Source of the DNA: an uncultured Sutterella sp.
GTDB taxonomy: Bacteria; Pseudomonadota; Gammaproteobacteria; Burkholderiales; Burkholderiaceae_F
Assembly (NCBI GenBank): GCA_900764215.1
Contig: CAAFNI010000486.1
Span: forward strand, 1-33,142
Direction of reading: 5' to 3'
DNA: 33,142 nucleotides
The notes beneath the pieces were generated by a model. That model was not told the origin of the DNA and ran no database searches. It saw only the letters and a list, made by a program, of their open reading frames with translations. Of the stretch, positions 1-7,055 are shown piece by piece. How positions within the stretch are numbered: the stretch's first letter is position 1; every line of letters begins with the position of its first letter. A program made the translations under genes and the position numbers.

Positions 1-93
1 AAGCCAGGTCGCCCCCGTACCAAACCCATAATTTACGGACCGCCCCGTCGTCGTGGACGTCCGCGTAAATTCGAGCCAGATTCTTCTCTATAG
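1..93 (+). CDS. C-terminal tail of an unidentified Arg/Pro-rich protein, possibly a transposase (partial, runs off the left edge)
   Basis: Frame 1 is open from the first base to a TAG at 91-93 and encodes 30 residues. They are very rich in Arg, Pro and Lys and contain two AT-hook-like cores, GRPRTKP near the start and RRRGRPRKFEP further on. The segment lies where the minus-strand metQ frame stops looking like MetQ, so it probably belongs to inserted DNA. A tail of this kind would suit a DNA-binding protein such as a transposase. I do not recognise the family, and the opposite strand is also open here, so the coding call is tentative. Confidence 0.35.
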   Translation, partial: KPGRPRTKPIIYGPPRRRGRPRKFEPDSSL

Positions 94-118
94 TTCGAAG
101 ATTTGAGGTTCTTTTAAT
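1..118. mobile_element. Probable right-hand end of an inserted element interrupting metQ (boundary approximate)
   Basis: The minus-strand metQ reading frame matches the MetQ family from its start at 286 down to about 116. Further left the translation no longer resembles a substrate-binding protein, where the family has a conserved hydrophobic and Asn/Pro-containing stretch. The plus strand of the same DNA ends a basic reading frame at 93, and about 25 bases of AT-richer DNA then lead to the junction. This is the arrangement expected for the end of an insertion sequence. No terminal inverted repeat or target duplication can be checked, because the other end lies outside the window. Confidence 0.4.
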
Positions 119-286
119 CTTCATGCCCTGCTTTTCGGCGATTTCCTTGACGACTTCCATGATTTCGGCGTGAGGTCCGGCGGTGACGCCGACGACGATG
201 GTCTTTTCGGCGGCAAACGCGGAGAACGGAATGGAGCCGGCAATGGAGAGGATGCCGGCGGCGGCGACAAGGGTGCGGCGTTTCAT
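113..286 (-). pseudogene. metQ: Interrupted 5' portion of metQ, methionine ABC transporter substrate-binding protein
   Basis: The ATG at 286-284 is preceded by an AGGA Shine-Dalgarno about eight bases upstream. The product begins with a signal peptide: a basic start (MKRR), a hydrophobic Ala/Gly/Leu/Ile core and a cleavage-like FSAFAAE. The mature start follows as KTIVVGVTAGPHAEIMEVV, typical of the NlpA/MetQ family, then KEIAEKQGMKIK. After about residue 57 the expected sequence is replaced by unrelated residues, although the frame stays open to the edge. No lipobox Cys is visible, so the protein may have been a soluble periplasmic form. The gene lies downstream of metN and metI on the same strand, with a terminator-like hairpin between metI and metQ. 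I infer that the gene is broken by an insertion. An assembly join at a repeat would look the same. Confidence 0.65.
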
Positions 287-431
287 GCTGAGTGTCCTAT
301 GCGGGTATGAATTGTTCAAAAAGGGGCATGGCGGCATTATGCCCGTGCCGCGGATGAAGAGTCACGGAGAATGAAGGGTCCTTGATTCCAACACATCCAG
401 ATACGGAAAACACCTCAGAAGCCGATGGCGA

Positions 432-466
432 TGAAAAAAGCGTGCACGTTCTTCAACAGCACGCTT
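432..466 (-). terminator. Rho-independent terminator after metI, upstream of metQ
   Basis: Read on the minus strand, an 8-bp perfect stem (AAGCGTGC with GCACGCTT, arms 466-459 and 445-438) is followed by further T residues at 437-434. It lies just past the metI stop codon and about 150 bases before the metQ start, so metQ would depend on read-through or on its own promoter. Confidence 0.65.
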
Positions 467-486
467 GGATAGAGCGGTTTGCTGGA

Positions 487-1140
487 TTACTTGTGAGAGA
501 TCCGTCGAACGATCCAGTCGCCGAGGCTCTGGATGGTCTGAACGAGCACGATCAGCACAAGTACGACAGTCCACATGACTTCAGGCATGAAGCGTTGGTA
601 CCCATAGCGGATGCCGAGGTCGCCGAGCCCGCCGCCGCCGACGGCGCCGGCCATGGCCGAGTAGCCGATCAGGCTGATGATTGAGATCGTCAGACCGGCG
701 ACGATGCCGGGCATGGCTTCGGGAAGCAGAACCTTCGTGATGATCTGAATGTTTGTGGCGCCCATTGACTGAGCGGCTTCGACAAGTCCCTTGTCGACTT
801 CGCGAAGGCTCGTTTCGACTATTCGGGCGATAAAGGGCGCTACCGAAAGCGTCAGCGGCACAATTGCCGCAGCCGTGCCGATGGAGGAACCAACGACGAG
901 TCGGGTGAACGGGATGATTGCTACAAGAAGGATGATGAACGGCACTGAACGAAGGGCATTGATGACCGTTCCGAGAATAGCGTTGAACCCGGGCATGGGT
1001 AGAAAGGACTTCCTGTCCGTAACGAAGAGAAGGATTCCCAGAGGAATGCCCGCAAGGGCTCCGATGCCGCCGGAGATGGCGACCATGATGATCGTCTCCA
1101 GAAAGGAGTCCCAGATCATCTGAATGAGATTACTTGACAT
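487..1140 (-). CDS. metI: D-methionine/L-methionine ABC transporter permease MetI
   Basis: This is the inner-membrane permease of the methionine importer, working with the ATPase MetN and the binding protein MetQ. The 217-residue product has about five hydrophobic segments. It carries the MetI-family permease features, including the stretch around VEAAQSMGATNIQIITKVLLPEA, the EAA loop that contacts MetN, followed by PGIVAGLTISIISLIGYSAMAGAVGGGGLGDL. Two ATGs lie side by side at 1143 and 1140, behind a GAGGAG Shine-Dalgarno. The second has the better spacing and is used here. The start overlaps the end of metN by about 11 bases, so translation of the two is probably coupled. Length is normal for the family. 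Confidence 0.93.
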   Translation of the reverse strand: MSSNLIQMIWDSFLETIIMVAISGGIGALAGIPLGILLFVTDRKSFLPMPGFNAILGTVINALRSVPFIILLVAIIPFTRLVVGSSIGTAAAIVPLTLSVAPFIARIVETSLREVDKGLVEAAQSMGATNIQIITKVLLPEAMPGIVAGLTISIISLIGYSAMAGAVGGGGLGDLGIRYGYQRFMPEVMWTVVLVLIVLVQTIQSLGDWIVRRISHK

Positions 1141-2179
1141 CATTGATCTCCTCAACGACGACGCCGTTTTCTCTCAGAAAGTTGACGGCTTCGATGAATA
1201 CGGTGCTTTCGGCCTCAATGAGCACAGTAAGCGATCCCAAGGTCTGGCCCTGGACGTCGTCGACGGTGCCGCGGAGGATGTTGAAGTCTATGTTGAAGCG
1301 GAGAGAGCATTCGGAAATGACGGGACGCGTGACTTCGCTGCCGGAGAACGCGAGGCGCAACAGGTAAACCGCATCGCTGTTGGAGTGGCTTTCGCGTGCT
1401 TTGCGGAAGCGGTCAAGAATGGAGGCCGGCATGTCGCGGGCCATCACGTTGCCGATCAAGGCCTTCGTGGTTTCGTGCTGCGGAGACATGAAGATGTCGA
1501 CGACGTTGCCCTGTTCGACGATCTTGCCGTAATTCATCACGACGACGCGTTCGCAGATTTGCTTAACAACCTGCATTTCATGGGTGATCATGACGATCGT
1601 CAGGCCGAGCTCCTTGTTGATTCGCTTGAGAAGCGCGAGCGTGGCGACGGTGGTTTCCGGATCGAGGGCTGAAGTGGCTTCGTCTGAAAGCAGGACCTTC
1701 GGGTCATTCGTTAGGGCGCGGGCGATGCCTACGCGCTGCTTCTGCCCGCCCGAGAGTTGAGACGGATATTTATGGGCATGTTCGGTAAGTCCGACGAGCT
1801 TGAGAAGCGGCTCAACCTTTTCGCGAATAGCATCTTTGGGCGTGCCGATGAGTTCGAGCGGCAACGCGACGTTGTCGTAGACCGTTCTTGAGCTCAGCAG
1901 ATTGAAGTGCTGGAAAATCATGCCGATGCTTCGGCGGCTTTCCCTAAGTTCGTCTTCGGAGAGCTCCGTAAGGTTCTTGCCGTCGACCGTGACGGTGCCT
2001 TCACTCGGACGGTTGAGAAGATTGATGCAGCGCACGAGCGTGCTCTTGCCTGCGCCGGAACGGCCGATGATGCCGAAGATTTCGCCGGGGCGGATCTCGA
2101 TCGATACGTCGTCGAGGGCCTTGAACTCCCGACCTTCAGGCGTCTTGTATGTCTGGGTTATGTGGTCAAGCTTGATCAT
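1130..2179 (-). CDS. metN: Methionine ABC transporter ATP-binding protein MetN
   Basis: This is the cytoplasmic ATPase that drives methionine import through MetI. The 349-residue protein shows Walker A GRSGAGKST at 39-47, the ABC signature LSGGQ at 142-146 and Walker B VLLSDEATSALDP at 162-174. The His of the switch follows in VMITHEMQV. The C-terminal part, from roughly residue 265, has the length and sequence character of the NIL domain, which in E. coli MetN binds methionine and inhibits transport when the cell is replete. The ATG at 2179 has only a weak purine-rich leader (AGAGAAAAA). Gene order metN-metI-metQ on the minus strand is the usual one. I saw no S-box or other methionine riboswitch in the 180 bases upstream. 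Confidence 0.96.
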   Translation of the reverse strand: MIKLDHITQTYKTPEGREFKALDDVSIEIRPGEIFGIIGRSGAGKSTLVRCINLLNRPSEGTVTVDGKNLTELSEDELRESRRSIGMIFQHFNLLSSRTVYDNVALPLELIGTPKDAIREKVEPLLKLVGLTEHAHKYPSQLSGGQKQRVGIARALTNDPKVLLSDEATSALDPETTVATLALLKRINKELGLTIVMITHEMQVVKQICERVVVMNYGKIVEQGNVVDIFMSPQHETTKALIGNVMARDMPASILDRFRKARESHSNSDAVYLLRLAFSGSEVTRPVISECSLRFNIDFNILRGTVDDVQGQTLGSLTVLIEAESTVFIEAVNFLRENGVVVEEINDVK

Positions 2180-2358
2180 TTTTTCTCTGTGCGTATGGAG
2201 TCATCGCAAGGGGGAGGGTTGGAACAGTTTACCCGCTGTGCGGCGTGAAGGAAGGGAAACGAAAAAGAAATGGGCGGTTGCTTGAGGTATTACCGCACAG
2301 AGGCGAGGGCGAAAAAAAATCCCGCGGACCGTTTGTCAGCAGGATCATTCTTGAGTGA

Positions 2359-2434
2359 TGGTGGGAACGCAGGGATTCGAACCCTGGACCGACGGATTAA
2401 GAGTCCGCTGCTCTACCAACTGAGCTACGTTCCC
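2359..2434 (-). tRNA. tRNA-Lys, anticodon CUU
   Basis: The 76-nt cloverleaf reads on the minus strand with acceptor arm GGGAACG paired to CGTTCCC, discriminator A and an encoded CCA end (2361-2359). The D-loop region is AGCTCAGTTGGTAGAGC and the T-arm holds GGTTCGAATCC. The anticodon loop CTCTTAA, closed by GCGGA/TCCGT, gives anticodon CTT, which decodes AAG. It is the second gene of a tandem pair; 25 bases separate it from the tRNA-Lys(UUU) upstream, so both are likely cut from one precursor. Confidence 0.96.
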
Positions 2435-2459
2435 ATTCCTTACTGTCCGCAGGTAGCTG

Positions 2460-2535
2460 TGGTGGGTCGTGCGGGACTCGAACCCACGACCAACGGATTA
2501 AAAGTCCGCTGCTCTACCAACTGAGCTAACGACCC
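2460..2535 (-). tRNA. tRNA-Lys, anticodon UUU
   Basis: The 76-nt cloverleaf reads on the minus strand with acceptor arm GGGTCGT paired to ACGACCC, discriminator A and an encoded CCA end. The anticodon loop CTTTTAA gives anticodon TTT, which decodes AAA and AAG. It is the promoter-proximal gene of the pair and much of its D- and anticodon-arm sequence equals that of its neighbour, suggesting duplication. The U34 of this tRNA is a standard substrate of MnmA, which is encoded at 5886-6974. Confidence 0.96.
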
Positions 2536-2586
2536 GTTTGCCGCAGATGAGTCACAAACGACGTGAACAACTAACTGAGGAAACGA

Positions 2587-2615
2587 ATTATGCCCATGCC
2601 TTTCTGACTTGTCAA
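2587..2615 (-). promoter_or_regulatory. Sigma-70 promoter for the tRNA-Lys pair
   Basis: On the minus strand a consensus -35 TTGACA (2615-2610) is followed after 17 bases by -10 CATAAT (2592-2587). The -10 lies about 50 bases upstream of the first tRNA, fitting a stable-RNA promoter with a short leader. Confidence 0.75.
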
Positions 2616-2697
2616 TAGTTGGCATGGAAAAAGTTTGAAAAATAGGCGGAGGCGTCAATCGGAAAGATCAAGCGGATAGAATGTAAATGTTAACAAG

Positions 2698-2715
2698 GTT
2701 AGGGTAAACTCTAAC
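2698..2715. promoter_or_regulatory. Imperfect 18-bp palindrome upstream of recA, candidate operator
   Basis: GTTAG and CTAAC arms enclose GT and AC at symmetrical positions, giving the pattern GTTAGnGTnnACnCTAAC. It lies about 210 bases before the recA start, in the 389-base non-coding stretch between the tRNA genes and recA. No regulator is known for it; it is reported because no E. coli-type LexA box is visible in this stretch. Confidence 0.3.
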
Positions 2716-2865
2716 AAACGAGACCTTGGCAAAGCGAATTTTTTCAGGCATCATGACGATAACGAACGAGGCGAAAGGATGCTTTGAAACCCCGTCTCGC
2801 AAGTAAAGCGGATGATCCTTTGCGCATTGAGGCTAGTGAAATGATCCTGCCATTAAAGATGCAAA

Positions 2866-2893
2866 TTGATTTTCGTTTTTGGATAGATATTTA
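2866..2893 (+). promoter_or_regulatory. Candidate recA promoter
   Basis: TTGATT at 2866-2871 and TATTTA at 2888-2893 are separated by 16 bases and lie about 30 bases before the recA start. The -35 matches four of six consensus positions and the -10 is weak. Together with the tRNA promoter and the palindrome, this is all I see in the stretch 2536-2924. Confidence 0.35.
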
Positions 2894-2924
2894 GTATTAA
2901 GTTTTGTTGAATCAGGAGTCCGTC

Positions 2925-4040
2925 ATGGCCGCCAAGTCCTCTAATCCTCCCCGTCCCGGCCGTTGCGAAGGGGAAGAACGCAAGAAGGCGCTCAGCGTCG
3001 CGCTTGCCAATATTGAAAAGCAGTTCGGAAAGGGCGCCATCATGCGCATGGCCGACGGCGCAGAGGTCGAGGATATCGAAACGGTGTCCACGGGTTCCCT
3101 GGGACTGGACCTTGCGCTGGGCGTCGGCGGCCTGCCCCGCGGGCGCATCATAGAAGTGTTCGGCCCGGAGTCATCCGGCAAGACGACGCTCACCCTGCAG
3201 GTTATTGCCGAAATGCAGAAGATCGGCGGCACCTGTGCCTTCATTGATGCTGAGCACGCTCTCGACGTCCAGTACGCTCAGCGTCTCGGAGTTCAGCTCT
3301 CCGATCTGTTGCTTTCCCAGCCTGATACGGGTGAGCAGGCTCTTGAGATCACCGACGCTCTGGTTCGCTCTGGTTCCGTCGACTTGATTGTCGTTGACTC
3401 GGTGGCGGCCTTGACACCCAAGAGTGAAATTGAAGGCGACATGGGCGATGCACTGCCGGGCCTGCAAGCCCGCTTGATGTCACAGGCCCTTCGCAAGCTG
3501 ACGGGATCGATCACGAAGACGAAGTCCATGGTGATCTTCATCAACCAGATCCGTATGAAGATTGGCGGCTACGGCAATCCGGAAACAACCACGGGCGGCA
3601 ATGCGCTCAAGTTTTACAGTTCCGTGCGACTTGACATCCGCCGCGTCGGCGCCATTAAGAAAGGCGACGAAGTGATCGGCAACGAAACTCGCGTCAAGGT
3701 TGTTAAGAACAAGGTTGCGCCTCCGTTCAAGCAGGCAGAGTTTGACATCCTTTATGGCGAAGGCATTTCCCGCTTCGGTGAAATCATCGACATCGGTACC
3801 GAGCTCAATGTGTTGGAAAAGTCGGGCGCATGGTACTCCTACAACGGTCAGCGTCTCGGCCAAGGCAAGGAAAATGTGCGCGAGTTCCTCAAGCAGCATC
3901 CCGATGTCAGTGGTGAAATTGAACAGAAGATCCGTGAAATGAAGGGCATCCACCTCAAGAGCATTTCCGCCGTTGAGGTTGAGGGAGAGATCATGCCGGA
4001 TGCTGATCTTCCGCCCGCAGACGCCGACATTGATCTCTAA
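2925..4040 (+). CDS. recA: Recombinase RecA
   Basis: RecA is the ATP-dependent strand-exchange protein of homologous recombination and the co-protease that triggers LexA cleavage. The 371-residue protein has Walker A GPESSGKTT at about 80-88, the core stretch VFINQIRMKIGGYGNPETTTGGNALKF split across DNA-binding loop 2, and the usual acidic C-terminus (ADLPPADADIDL). The ATG at 2925 is chosen because AGGAG at 2914-2918 is ideally spaced; the reading frame continues upstream without a better start. The N-terminus is slightly longer than in E. coli (KSSNPPRPGRCEGEERKKAL before the core). recX follows after a strong hairpin. Confidence 0.98.
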   Translation: MAAKSSNPPRPGRCEGEERKKALSVALANIEKQFGKGAIMRMADGAEVEDIETVSTGSLGLDLALGVGGLPRGRIIEVFGPESSGKTTLTLQVIAEMQKIGGTCAFIDAEHALDVQYAQRLGVQLSDLLLSQPDTGEQALEITDALVRSGSVDLIVVDSVAALTPKSEIEGDMGDALPGLQARLMSQALRKLTGSITKTKSMVIFINQIRMKIGGYGNPETTTGGNALKFYSSVRLDIRRVGAIKKGDEVIGNETRVKVVKNKVAPPFKQAEFDILYGEGISRFGEIIDIGTELNVLEKSGAWYSYNGQRLGQGKENVREFLKQHPDVSGEIEQKIREMKGIHLKSISAVEVEGEIMPDADLPPADADIDL

Positions 4041-4078
4041 ATGCAACGATCCGAAGGTCGGATTGAAGTGCTGTTTCA

Positions 4079-4120
4079 GGAAAAGGGGATGGTCCGGACA
4101 TGGGGGCCGTCCCCTTTTCC
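4079..4120 (+). terminator. Terminator/attenuator hairpin between recA and recX
   Basis: Arms at 4079-4092 and 4107-4120 (GGAAAAGGGGATGG against CCGTCCCCTTTTCC) pair over 14 bp with one G-U. The T-rich 3' arm continues into CCTATT. It would end most recA transcripts and let a fraction read into recX, a known arrangement for this gene pair in other bacteria. Confidence 0.7.
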
Positions 4121-4147
4121 TATTCATAAAACGTAGGGAGTGCACAA

Positions 4148-4933
4148 ATGGGAAGAACCTGGGAGGAAGGCGAACTTTTCGTCTGGGGGGAGGATGGTCT
4201 TGTGCCTGCGGACTCTCAGAACAATGGATTTGTGAGGTCCTCTAGGCCGCAGGCGAATCCGGACTCAGATGTCAGGCGCGTTGGCCGGGAGAGCGGCAGG
4301 GGGGAGATCGTGACAGATGTCGATGTTGTCTCAGGCATCGTGCGCACTGCCCCCAGGGTTCTGCCGCGGCGGCAGCGCTGCACCTATGCTGGTGATGAGG
4401 ACTACTGCAACGATCCTGAAGAACTTGAGCGCAGAAAGACGCAGCGGAGATCTCTTCGACCGAAGAAGGAACGTCCCAGCCTTTTCGCCCGGGCCATTGG
4501 TTCGCTCGCCAGACGTGAGTATTCGAGGCGGGATCTGGAGGCCAAGCTTCGTCGCTCTCTTTCGGAAAGTGAGGATCCCGACGACGTTGCCGCCGTGCTT
4601 GATCGTCTCGAAGGCGCCGGTTATCTGTCTGATGCGCGTTTTGCGGAAAGCCGAGCTCGCTCAAAAGCGAGAGTCCTGGGAAATGCTCGAATCCGGCGCG
4701 AGCTTCGTCAGTCCGGCGTCGCAAGCGAGCATGTTGATGCGGCAATTGAAGAAATAGAGGAACCTGAGGAGATTCGAGCCTATCGCCTTTGGGTTAGGCG
4801 TTTTGGCGAACTGCCTGCAGACAGAAAGGAGCGCGACCGGCAGATTCGCTTTTTGATGTACCGAGGTTTCAGCATGGGAGCAATCAGCCGCGTGCTCAAG
4901 GGAGCCGTGGAGCCGCCCGACGACGTGGTCTAG
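4148..4933 (+). CDS. recX: Regulatory protein RecX with long N-terminal extension
   Basis: RecX binds RecA filaments and limits their growth and activity. The family domain fills about residues 113-255 of the 261. It shows the three-helix repeats typical of RecX: LARREYSRRDLEAKL, then DVAAVLDRLEGAGYLSDARFAES, then RIRRELRQSGV, and a last repeat RQIRFLMYRGFSMGAISRVLKG. The first ~110 residues are not part of the usual protein (about 150 residues in many species). They are polar and Arg-rich, probably disordered, and include a stretch resembling RRQRCTYAGDEDYCNDPEE. The ATG at 4148 follows GGGAG with good spacing. An internal start cannot be excluded, but the early codons lie in an open frame with a good ribosome site. 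Position downstream of recA supports the assignment. Confidence 0.88.
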   Translation: MGRTWEEGELFVWGEDGLVPADSQNNGFVRSSRPQANPDSDVRRVGRESGRGEIVTDVDVVSGIVRTAPRVLPRRQRCTYAGDEDYCNDPEELERRKTQRRSLRPKKERPSLFARAIGSLARREYSRRDLEAKLRRSLSESEDPDDVAAVLDRLEGAGYLSDARFAESRARSKARVLGNARIRRELRQSGVASEHVDAAIEEIEEPEEIRAYRLWVRRFGELPADRKERDRQIRFLMYRGFSMGAISRVLKGAVEPPDDVV

Positions 4934-5020
4934 CATTGGTGTTCGGAAGGGGGCGCCCGACCACAAATCCTTGTCTTGTAGTGTTCGGGGAGCGGATTTC
5001 AAGTTTTTTCCCGTTGCTTT

Positions 5021-5029
5021 TGATAAAAT
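5021..5029 (+). promoter_or_regulatory. Extended -10 promoter candidate for the TerC gene
   Basis: TGATAAAAT fits the extended -10 pattern TGnTAnnnT. It lies about 40 bases upstream of the start codon in the 137-base gap after recX. No convincing -35 is present, which extended -10 promoters can tolerate. Confidence 0.45.
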
Positions 5030-5070
5030 TATCGATTACTTGTTTCTGAGATTTTCCCACGGAGGCTATT

Positions 5071-5808
5071 TTGGAATATCTCTTCGATCTGCTAGCCAAC
5101 CTGCATTGGGCTGCGGTCGGCCAGATCATCATGATCGACATTCTTCTCGGCGGCGACAATGCCGTCGTGATTGCCATGGCTTGCCGCAATCTGCCCGAGC
5201 ATCAGCGCAACAAGGGCATCTTCTGGGGAACGGCCGGCGCCATCGCTCTTCGCGTCGTGCTTATCACCTGTGCGGTGATGCTTCTGGACCTCCCGTTCCT
5301 CAAGGTGGCGGGCGGCGTCTTGCTTGTTTGGATCGGCGCCAAGCTTTTGCTTCCGGAGGACGGAGACCATGACAAGGTGGAGGGCAGCAGCAAGTTGCTA
5401 GGCGCCATCAAGACAATCATCGTGGCGGACTTCGTCATGAGCTTCGACAACGTGATAGCCATTGCCGGTGCAGCTCAGCAAGCTCACGAGGCGCATCAAA
5501 CGCTTCTCATCATCTTCGGTTTGCTGGTGTCCGTCCCCTTCATCGTTTTCGGTTCTCAGATCATTTTGAAGCTCATCGACCGATTCCCGGCCATCATTTA
5601 TTTCGGTGCCGGGCTTCTAGGCTGGATCGCCGGCGGCATGATCGCCTCCGATGTCTTTGTTACGACTCGCTGGCCAGAGCAGGCTTTCATGATGCACTAT
5701 CCTCTCTCCGTAGGCTGTGCTGCGCTCGTGATCGCCATCGGACATTTTCTCGGTAAGGCGAGGATGAAGAAGTTGCTTGCGAAGGAGATTGAAAAGAATC
5801 GCAACTGA
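5071..5808 (+). CDS. TerC/YjbE-family integral membrane protein
   Basis: This is a multi-pass inner-membrane protein of the TerC superfamily, 245 residues with about seven hydrophobic segments. The family signatures are IDILLGGDNAVVIAMACRNLP near residues 24-44 and ADFVMSFDNVIAIAGAA near 119-135. These carry the paired acidic/Asn residues (GGDN and SFDN) thought to bind metal ions. Relatives of the YjbE/Alx type export manganese. That activity is an inference here. The gene starts with TTG at 5071, supported by GGAGG at 5061-5065, and no in-frame ATG fits the family N-terminus. I saw no yybP-ykoY manganese riboswitch upstream. A strong bidirectional terminator follows. Confidence 0.87.
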   Translation: MEYLFDLLANLHWAAVGQIIMIDILLGGDNAVVIAMACRNLPEHQRNKGIFWGTAGAIALRVVLITCAVMLLDLPFLKVAGGVLLVWIGAKLLLPEDGDHDKVEGSSKLLGAIKTIIVADFVMSFDNVIAIAGAAQQAHEAHQTLLIIFGLLVSVPFIVFGSQIILKLIDRFPAIIYFGAGLLGWIAGGMIASDVFVTTRWPEQAFMMHYPLSVGCAALVIAIGHFLGKARMKKLLAKEIEKNRN

Positions 5809-5834
5809 GCGCCTTTTCTTCCAGCATTAAACTC

Positions 5835-5869
5835 AAAAAAACGCGGTCCCCGAAAGGACCGCGTTTTTT
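5835..5869. terminator. Bidirectional terminator between the TerC gene and mnmA
   Basis: Arms 5836-5849 and 5856-5869 (AAAAAACGCGGTCC and its exact complement) form a 14-bp stem with a 6-base loop. A-run and T-run flank the GC core, so it serves both converging genes. Confidence 0.93.
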
Positions 5870-5885
5870 CTACTTGTCCGCAGAA

Positions 5886-6974
5886 TCAATGCTTGACGGT
5901 GTCGATGAAGCCGCCGCCCAAGCAGACGTCACCCTGGTAGAGCACTGCGCTTTGGCCGGGTGTGGCGGCCCACTGAGGCTTGTCGAATCCGAGCGTGAAG
6001 TTCTTCTCGGACACATATTCGATTCTGCAGGGATCGTCGGGTTGACGATAACGGGTTTTCACCGTGACCGGGTCGTCTAGTTCGGGAGCGCGGCCCGAAA
6101 TCCAGCTGGGATGCACAGCCTTGAGTTCGTGCGCTAGAAGCCACGGGTGATCATGTCCCTGACAGATCCACAACGTGTTGGTCGAAAGATCTTTCTTCGC
6201 AACAAACCACGGTTCTCCTGTGGAGTCATGGCGACCGCCCACACCGATGCCCTTGCGTTGGCCAAGCGTGTAGAAGGAAAGCCCTATGTGCTCGCCAACT
6301 ATCGTGCCGTCCGGAATGCGTATCGGACCGGGGTGCGTCGGCAGATAGCGATTGAGAAATTCCCGGAACGGACGTTCGCCGATGAAGCAGATGCCTGTGG
6401 AATCCTTTTTCCTGGCATTCGGAAGCTTGAGATCGTCGGCAATGCGGCGCACTTCGGTTTTGCAGATGTCTCCTACGGGGAAGATCACGCGGGAGATCTG
6501 TTCCTGAGTGAGACGGTGAAGAAAGTAGCTTTGGTCTTTGCTCGGATCAATGCCGCGCAGCAACTGCACGCCATCATTTGTATGTCGCACGCGTGCATAG
6601 TGACCCGTAGCGATGAGATCGGCGCCCATGGCCATGGCGTGGTCAAGGAAGGCTCGAAATTTAATTTCGGCATTGCAGAGGACATCGGGATTCGGCGTCC
6701 GTCCTGCGCTGTATTCGCGCAAAAAGTCGGAGAAGACGCGCTCGCGGTATTCCTTGGCAAAGTTGACAGCTTCAATATCGATTCCGATAACATCTGCGAC
6801 GGCGCTTGCATCGATGAAATCCTGGCGCGAGGAGCAGTATTCGCTGTCATCGTCATCCTCCCAATTTTTCATGAAGAGTCCGATGACGTTGTAGCCCTGT
6901 TCCTTGAGAAGCCATGCGCTGACCGAAGAGTCGACTCCGCCAGAGAGTCCGATGACGACGGTTTTCTTAGACAT
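5886..6974 (-). CDS. mnmA: tRNA-specific 2-thiouridylase MnmA
   Basis: MnmA makes 2-thiouridine at the wobble U34 of tRNAs for Lys, Glu and Gln, using ATP to activate the base and sulfur relayed from IscS. The 362-residue product starts MSKKTVVIGLSGGVDSS, the PP-loop ATP-binding motif. It contains the two catalytic cysteines in conserved settings: C100 in TPNPDVLCNAEIKF, and a second in DSTGICFIGERPFREFL near residue 199. The frame is open for 55 codons upstream of 6974, but those residues are not conserved and overlap the divergent gene, so the ATG at 6974 is used. The ribosome site is weak. One of its substrates, tRNA-Lys(UUU), is encoded at 2460-2535. Confidence 0.96.
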   Translation of the reverse strand: MSKKTVVIGLSGGVDSSVSAWLLKEQGYNVIGLFMKNWEDDDDSEYCSSRQDFIDASAVADVIGIDIEAVNFAKEYRERVFSDFLREYSAGRTPNPDVLCNAEIKFRAFLDHAMAMGADLIATGHYARVRHTNDGVQLLRGIDPSKDQSYFLHRLTQEQISRVIFPVGDICKTEVRRIADDLKLPNARKKDSTGICFIGERPFREFLNRYLPTHPGPIRIPDGTIVGEHIGLSFYTLGQRKGIGVGGRHDSTGEPWFVAKKDLSTNTLWICQGHDHPWLLAHELKAVHPSWISGRAPELDDPVTVKTRYRQPDDPCRIEYVSEKNFTLGFDKPQWAATPGQSAVLYQGDVCLGGGFIDTVKH

Positions 6975-7055
6975 ATATTGGGTATGTGCTTGCGGGGAGT
7001 CGGGATAGAATCGTGACATTCCCCTTGAAATCATGATTAGGAGATCGTCGCAATT

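Noticed and set aside
2180..2358. Possible S-box/SAM riboswitch or MetJ-type operator upstream of metN
   Set aside because: No conserved riboswitch core and no repeats of an AGACGTCT type are visible. The region is purine-rich but otherwise featureless.
2270..2658. Short open frames spanning the tRNA-Lys genes on both strands
   Set aside because: They are translations of tRNA sequence. Peptides of this kind are a common annotation artefact.
3480..4145. 221-codon minus-strand frame opposite recA
   Set aside because: It lies wholly against recA and its terminator and shows no recognisable domain or ribosome site.
4934..5070. Possible yybP-ykoY manganese riboswitch before the TerC/YjbE gene
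   Set aside because: The conserved internal-loop sequences of that riboswitch are not present in the 137 bases; only an extended -10 promoter is seen.
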